A stretch of DNA of 64,000 bases from CAZLYK01 sp964563495 (GTDB lineage Bacteria; Acidobacteriota; Blastocatellia; RBC074): NCBI GenBank assembly GCA_964563495.1, contig CAZLYK010000010.1, positions 4,967-68,966 of the forward strand. Reading direction: 5' to 3'. Each line of letters begins with the position of its first letter. Position 1 is the stretch's first letter. This document shows positions 60,555 through 64,000 of this stretch, in pieces. Under the pieces are notes generated by a model that was not told where the DNA came from, did no database searches, and saw only the letters and a program-made list of their open reading frames with translations. Both the position numbers and the translations under genes were made by a program.

Positions 60555-61331
60555 TTACAGTTTGCCCAATAATTGATAGAGCTCTTCCCGGTAACTGCGA
60601 CTGAGCGTCAGTTGAGTTCCGTTGCGCAGGATGATCCGGTAGTCGCGATGCGACCAGGGCTGCAATTCCTGAATCCGGTCGAGGTTGACGATCTGTGATC
60701 GATGGATGCGGACGAACTGCTTCGGATCGAGCTGTGAAGCCAGATGGCTGAGTGTTTCGCGAATGAGCGATGATTGCCTGCCGAAGTGTATCCGGACATA
60801 GTTGCCTTCGGCTTCGACCCAGTCGATCTCATCGGTCTTGAGGACGAAGACACGTTCCTTGTTTTTGATCACGATTCGGTCCAGGTATTGAGGCCGGTCT
60901 TTCAATTCCGTGAGGAGCTCGAGGATCTGGTGATTGATCTCATCGCGGCGTCTGCCGCGCAGCTGGTCTTTGGCTCGCCCCAGCGCCTGGTTGAACCGGG
61001 CGCGGTCGAACGGCTTGAGCAGATAATCGATGGCTTGCATGTCAAAAGCCCTGACCGCGTACTGATCGTAAGCGGTGACGAAGATGATCAGTGGTCCCTC
61101 CTCGCCGGCGATGGCCTCAGATACCGCCAGCCCGTCCAGATCCGGGATCTGTATATCGAGAAAGACCAGATCGGGCGGCTCCGGGAGCATAGCCTTGATC
61201 GCCTCGGCGCCGGTCGCACATTCGCCGACGATCGCGATCTCTTGATCGTCTTTGAGCAGTTCACGCAGGCGTGTCCGAGCCAGCGGCTCGTCATCGACAA
61301 TCAGCGTACGGATTGGTTGTTTGATCGCCAT
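60555..61331 (-). CDS. LytTR-family response regulator
   Basis: A 258-residue response regulator. The receiver domain has the acidic pair DDE at residues 13-15, the phosphorylated Asp 59 (LVFLDIQIP) and Lys in LLKPF. The LytTR DNA-binding domain spans about 150-255 (VEAEGNYVRIHFG, FVRIHRSQIVNLDRIQ). It follows the kinase gene by 30 bases, so they form one two-component system. Targets are unknown; the next gene on the strand is an amino acid permease, 128 bases on. Confidence 0.95.
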   Translation of the reverse strand: MAIKQPIRTLIVDDEPLARTRLRELLKDDQEIAIVGECATGAEAIKAMLPEPPDLVFLDIQIPDLDGLAVSEAIAGEEGPLIIFVTAYDQYAVRAFDMQAIDYLLKPFDRARFNQALGRAKDQLRGRRRDEINHQILELLTELKDRPQYLDRIVIKNKERVFVLKTDEIDWVEAEGNYVRIHFGRQSSLIRETLSHLASQLDPKQFVRIHRSQIVNLDRIQELQPWSHRDYRIILRNGTQLTLSRSYREELYQLLGKL

Positions 61332-61361
61332 CGGCTTTGACCACTATCTCCTCGCCGGAAG

Positions 61362-62507
61362 CTACGCGACCTGGAGAGGTTGCGGCGCTTTTTCTGAGAA
61401 CGGGATCTCCAAAACGACGAGCAGCCCGCCTCCGCCCGGACCGTTTGGGCTTTTCAATTCAAAGCGATAATCGGCGCCGTAAAGCTGCAGCAAGCGGGCG
61501 CGGGTATTGGCCAGACCCAGGCCATTGCCGCTTCGACCATGACTCTCGATCTGATCTGAAGCCGGGTCGCCCAGTCTCATCCCCGGCCCGTTATCCTGGA
61601 TCTCGATTTGCAGCCGATCCTTGACGCGGCGAGCGCGGATGGTGATCAGCCCGGGGCCGCTCTGTCTCGAAATACCATGACGGATCGCATTCTCGACAAT
61701 CGGTTGCAGTAACAGATTCGGGACGCTCGCCTTGCTCGTCGCCGGATCGACCTCGATCTTGGTAACCAGCCTGTCCCGGAATCTGAGCTGCTCAATCTCC
61801 AGATAACAGAGCAGAAATTTCAATTCCTGATCCAGACTCGTCTCCTGCTCGCCGGTATTATGCAGGGTCAGACGCAGGAAATCACCGAGCCGGGCGATCA
61901 TTTGATCGGCCGACTCGACGTCTTCGCGCATGAGCGCCGAGATCGAATGGAGCGTATTGAAGAGAAAATGCGGGTGGATCTGCATCTTCAGCGCGTGCAA
62001 TTGCGCTTGCGCCAATTGGGCTTCGAGCTGCGAAGACTTGAGCGCTCCGGCTTGATACTGTCGGTAATAATCGAAGGCGTAACTGGCGATCAGGATCGTC
62101 CAGTAAACCAGGCTCCACCAGGCGAAACTGGAGATGAAGACCGGCTGAAATTCCGCCAACAGACTGGTGAATGACGCGGGCGGGAAGCCTCTGCTCAACC
62201 ACGATGTGAAAAAAACATAGAGCAGCAGGTGGGAGAGCGAGAAGATCAATCCCGCCGGAAGATGAAAAAGCAACCCGTCCAACCATTCGCGGCGCGGTAT
62301 TGGAAAGGTGCGCGCGAGCCAAAAAACGAGCGGCGACGAGACTGCCCACAGCAGCCAGAAGACCAGCCCACGCAGCAACGCCTGCGCAAAGGTGATCGGC
62401 TGATTTTCAAAGGATCTCTCCAGGTAGACCTGGATTGCATAATAGACACCGGGCAGCGCCCAAACGCCGAAGATCAAAAGCCATGGGACTGACCGTCGTT
62501 GCCTCAT
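61362..62507 (-). CDS. LytS/YehU-type sensor histidine kinase
   Basis: A 381-residue membrane kinase with four to five membrane helices in the first 150 residues. The short His_kinase domain follows: phosphoacceptor H180 in QIHPHFLFNTLHSI. The ATPase domain has the N-box LLLQPIVENAIRHG and the G-boxes DNGPGMRLG and GNGLGLANTRARL. There is no extracellular sensor domain, so the sensing is probably within the membrane. The ATG at 62507 is preferred; a TTG 13 codons upstream is possible. Confidence 0.92.
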   Translation of the reverse strand: MRQRRSVPWLLIFGVWALPGVYYAIQVYLERSFENQPITFAQALLRGLVFWLLWAVSSPLVFWLARTFPIPRREWLDGLLFHLPAGLIFSLSHLLLYVFFTSWLSRGFPPASFTSLLAEFQPVFISSFAWWSLVYWTILIASYAFDYYRQYQAGALKSSQLEAQLAQAQLHALKMQIHPHFLFNTLHSISALMREDVESADQMIARLGDFLRLTLHNTGEQETSLDQELKFLLCYLEIEQLRFRDRLVTKIEVDPATSKASVPNLLLQPIVENAIRHGISRQSGPGLITIRARRVKDRLQIEIQDNGPGMRLGDPASDQIESHGRSGNGLGLANTRARLLQLYGADYRFELKSPNGPGGGGLLVVLEIPFSEKAPQPLQVA

Positions 62508-62607
62508 CGCAAGCCAATATTGCCGCAGTTTGCCGGCGGCGATCAAGCTTCGCCCAAAACCCCGCCATGGAGTAGAATCTCAATTGTCCTGAGTCCGCTA
62601 TATAGAT

Positions 62608-62665
62608 GTTAGGTGCCAGCTGCTGGAGGCCAGGGTCTCTTTCCCGGCCTCCAGCAGCTAACACC
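62608..62665 (+). other. hairpin upstream of the Sm-like gene
   Basis: A 13-bp perfect stem (GCTGCTGGAGGCC at 62619-62631 with its complement at 62646-62658), extended by further pairing (AGGTG with CACCT) and followed by TTTTCC. It lies 22 bases before the GAGGAG ribosome binding site. It could be a weak terminator or attenuator. Confidence 0.55.
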
Positions 62666-62686
62666 TTTTCCTGAGGAGTTAATTCT

Positions 62687-62917
62687 GTGAGAGAGTTTCT
62701 GCAAACCATGATGGGCAAAGAGGTCGAAGTCGTCTGTCAAGCCGCTTCGATCACCGGCAAGGTCATCCGAGTCGACCCGGACGTCCTTTACCTGGAAAAG
62801 GGCGGCGTTACCTGTTACGTCAATATCGATAAGATCGTCGTCATCTGGGATACGAAGGAAAGGAAGATTCAGCCACCCGGATTCCTGCCCAGAGTTTCCT
62901 GGCCGGGTGAGAAATAG
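62687..62917 (+). CDS. small Sm-like-fold protein of unknown function
   Basis: A 76-residue protein with the alternating pattern of a small beta-barrel: EVEVVCQAASITGKVIRVD, DVLYLEKGGVTCYVNIDKIVVIW. It resembles the archaeal MM0924-like and other Sm-fold small proteins, but I cannot name the family with confidence. The start is GTG at 62687 with GAGGAG at 9 bases. The TAG stop (AAATAGACAGGATTGACC) belongs to the palindromic repeat and it is convergent with the NlpC/P60 gene. A hairpin precedes its ribosome binding site. Confidence 0.7.
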   Translation: MREFLQTMMGKEVEVVCQAASITGKVIRVDPDVLYLEKGGVTCYVNIDKIVVIWDTKERKIQPPGFLPRVSWPGEK

Positions 62918-62998
62918 ACAGGATTGACCTGATTTTTTCAGGATTCGACAAGATAGAGTCTAGTCGAATCCTGAAAAATCCTATCAATCCTGTCTATT
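62913..62998. repeat. CAGGATT palindromic repeat between Sm-like and NlpC/P60 genes
   Basis: Full palindrome with central ACAAGATAGAGTCTAGTC. It gives TAG to the gene on its left and NRQD-TGA to the minus-strand gene on its right. Confidence 0.92.
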
Positions 62999-63562
62999 CC
63001 TTCGGGGACGAGCGATGCGCCGGAACCCGGCCACACGGTCGCCCCAATAACCTGAGAAGAATGAACGGACTACTCCCCGTGAGCTGGAGACGTGGTAGAA
63101 CGAGTATGCGTCTCGAACAATGCCGACGTGGTTGAGCCCTTCGAAGAAGACCAGCGTTCCGAACTGTGATTGTTCATCCTCAGTCGCTTCGGGAAACGCC
63201 GCCCACAGGCTGCGCGCTGAACTTCGTCTGAAATCTATCCCGGCTTCCTGATAGACCCGCCAGACGAACCCGGAACAGTCATACCCCCGATCGTCGATCC
63301 CTCTCGAAAGGTAAGGCTTCCCGAGCCGCTCGATAATCGCCTGATAGAGGAGTTCATGGCTCTCGCTTTTCGGACGCGGCGTGCGGGCTCGCGCACGCGA
63401 AACGTCACCGATATCTCTCGAGGCTGAGCCGCTGAAATATCTCGCCCGGGCTGATATCCGGGAAAAGTCATGGTTCCTGGTCTGTGATTCTGCCCGCGTT
63501 GAAGCAATCAAGAATAGGGTGAAGATAGATAGGCAGGCCGCCAGCCGAATTGCCAGTCGCAT
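62984..63562 (-). CDS. secreted NlpC/P60 cell-wall peptidase
   Basis: A 192-residue endopeptidase with a signal peptide (residues 1-24). The NlpC/P60 domain has the catalytic Cys 96 (YDCSGFVWRVY), His 145 (LNHVGIV) and the third polar residue His 158 (FYHVSSSRG). It cleaves peptidoglycan stem peptides. The C-terminal NRQD and TGA are read from the adjoining palindromic repeat. The 164 bases upstream to 63726 show no other feature. Confidence 0.92.
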   Translation of the reverse strand: MRLAIRLAACLSIFTLFLIASTRAESQTRNHDFSRISARARYFSGSASRDIGDVSRARARTPRPKSESHELLYQAIIERLGKPYLSRGIDDRGYDCSGFVWRVYQEAGIDFRRSSARSLWAAFPEATEDEQSQFGTLVFFEGLNHVGIVRDAYSFYHVSSSRGVVRSFFSGYWGDRVAGFRRIARPRRNRQD

Positions 63563-63726
63563 AGAGTGTGGTCTCCTTGTCGATAATCTTTTTGTCGAAG
63601 GGGCCGGCTCGAAGATGGGTGACGGAACAACGCGGGGATTGGGGATGGGGCTAAAAGAGGGGCGAAAAAGGTGAGGAAATATTAGCGGGTATTTTTCTAA
63701 TTGTCACTAAAAAAGATTAAGGGGGA

Positions 63727-63968
63727 ATAGACAGGATTAACCGGATTATAGCAAGTTTCATGTTTGTGCGACCGCGAGGACGCGGTCGCACAAACATGAA
63801 ACTTGCTGCCGCAGGGTAAGTATTGATTGATGACCAATGCGATCAGCGCGGTTTTTTCGGTTTCGTGCGTCCTGTCAGTCGCCCTCCCTCACGGTCGTGC
63901 GTCTGACAGGACGCACGAAACCGAAAAGCCGCTGTAATCCGGTAAAATCCGGTTAATCCTGTCTATTT
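63727..63968. repeat. composite twin-hairpin element, copy B (inverted)
   Basis: The inverted counterpart of the element at 49045. Hairpin 2: 26-bp stem, 63751-63776 with 63781-63806, loop AGGA. Hairpin 1: 25-bp stem, 63854-63878 with 63903-63927, 24-base loop. The linker (63807-63853) matches copy A closely. CAGGATT-type ends enclose it. The TAG stop of the partial gene at the window end is within its outer end. Confidence 0.92.
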
Positions 63969-64000
63969 CTCCAGCATATTCTCCAGCACAATCGGCTCAG
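63963..64000 (-). CDS. C-terminal end of an unidentified gene
   Basis: Eleven codons (EPIVLENMLEK) ending with TAG in AAATAGACAGG on the minus strand. The frame runs out of the window. Another frame through the same bases would end NRQD-TAA. Too short to identify; listed because the repeat again coincides with a stop. Confidence 0.35.
   Translation of the reverse strand, partial: EPIVLENMLEK

Overview
The window is GC-rich bacterial chromosome, most likely from an acidobacterium (Blastocatellia-like). This is inferred from family content, not from a marker gene: a VWFA-type secreted protein of the kind common in Acidobacteriota, tandem MacB-type permeases without an ATPase, large secreted hydrolases (tannase family, M14 peptidase, alpha/beta hydrolase), frequent GTG and TTG starts, and use of cofactor F420. 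Genes are densely packed on both strands. There is no rRNA, CRISPR array, prophage, transposase or recognisable defence island.

Layout. 1-2882 (-): secreted unknown, CubicO-type serine hydrolase, GntP permease (cut by the window edge). 3019-6953 (-): tannase-family esterase and a large secreted alpha/beta hydrolase. 6972-11872 (-): a pyrimidine/hydantoin degradation operon (hydA, NCS1 permease, ureidopropionase-like nitrilase, F420-type LLM oxidoreductase). 11899-15590 (-): M14 peptidase and dcd. 15802-20467 (+): HU protein with a near-perfect sigma-70 promoter and terminator, LysR regulator, ATP-grasp-like unknown, ruvX, mltG. 20583-24335: isocitrate-dehydrogenase family enzyme (-), queD, thiO, Nudix hydrolase (-). 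24432-27771 (+): lysine riboswitch and terminator controlling lysC-dapB-dapA. 27839-31217 (-): thiolase and FadB-like beta-oxidation pair. 31316-36413: GNAT, chrA, F420 reductase npdG, coaA, egtD, a small membrane protein. 36635-46324: yqeY (-), then tRNA-Leu(UAG), tig, clpP, a stand-alone ClpX-type zinc-finger gene, clpX, lon, engB and rho (+). 46396-52165: secreted and VWA proteins, LysW-like protein, second HU gene, MFS transporter, YdjM-like hydrolase. 52379-56956 (+): exported unknown, two MacB-type permeases, SH3 protein. 56979-63562: lysoplasmalogenase, quinone oxidoreductase, APC permease, LytTR regulator and LytS-type kinase (-), Sm-like small protein (+), NlpC/P60 protein (-).

The most unusual signal is not a gene. 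About fifteen copies of a palindromic intergenic repeat, built from CAGGATT units about 10 bp apart, sit at gene 3' ends. Its outer end contains TAG in one frame and TGA in another, so about a dozen genes use a stop codon that belongs to the repeat, and many proteins end in -NRQD. Convergent pairs (mltG/IDH, thiO/Nudix, Sm-like/NlpC) share one element that ends both. Two further elements (49045-49315 and 63727-63968) are about 240-270 bp, inverted relative to each other, and carry two long hairpins whose stems show compensatory base changes. A separate 131-bp palindromic element, with a 13-bp target duplication, is inserted in frame inside the signal peptide of the VWA protein at 47079. These elements look like non-autonomous mobile or structure-selected repeats whose mobilising enzyme is not in the window.

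The core genes fit together plainly: protein quality control (tig-clpP-clpX-lon), lysine synthesis by the diaminopimelate route under riboswitch control, reductive pyrimidine breakdown, and F420 redox (LLM oxidoreductase plus NADPH:F420 reductase).
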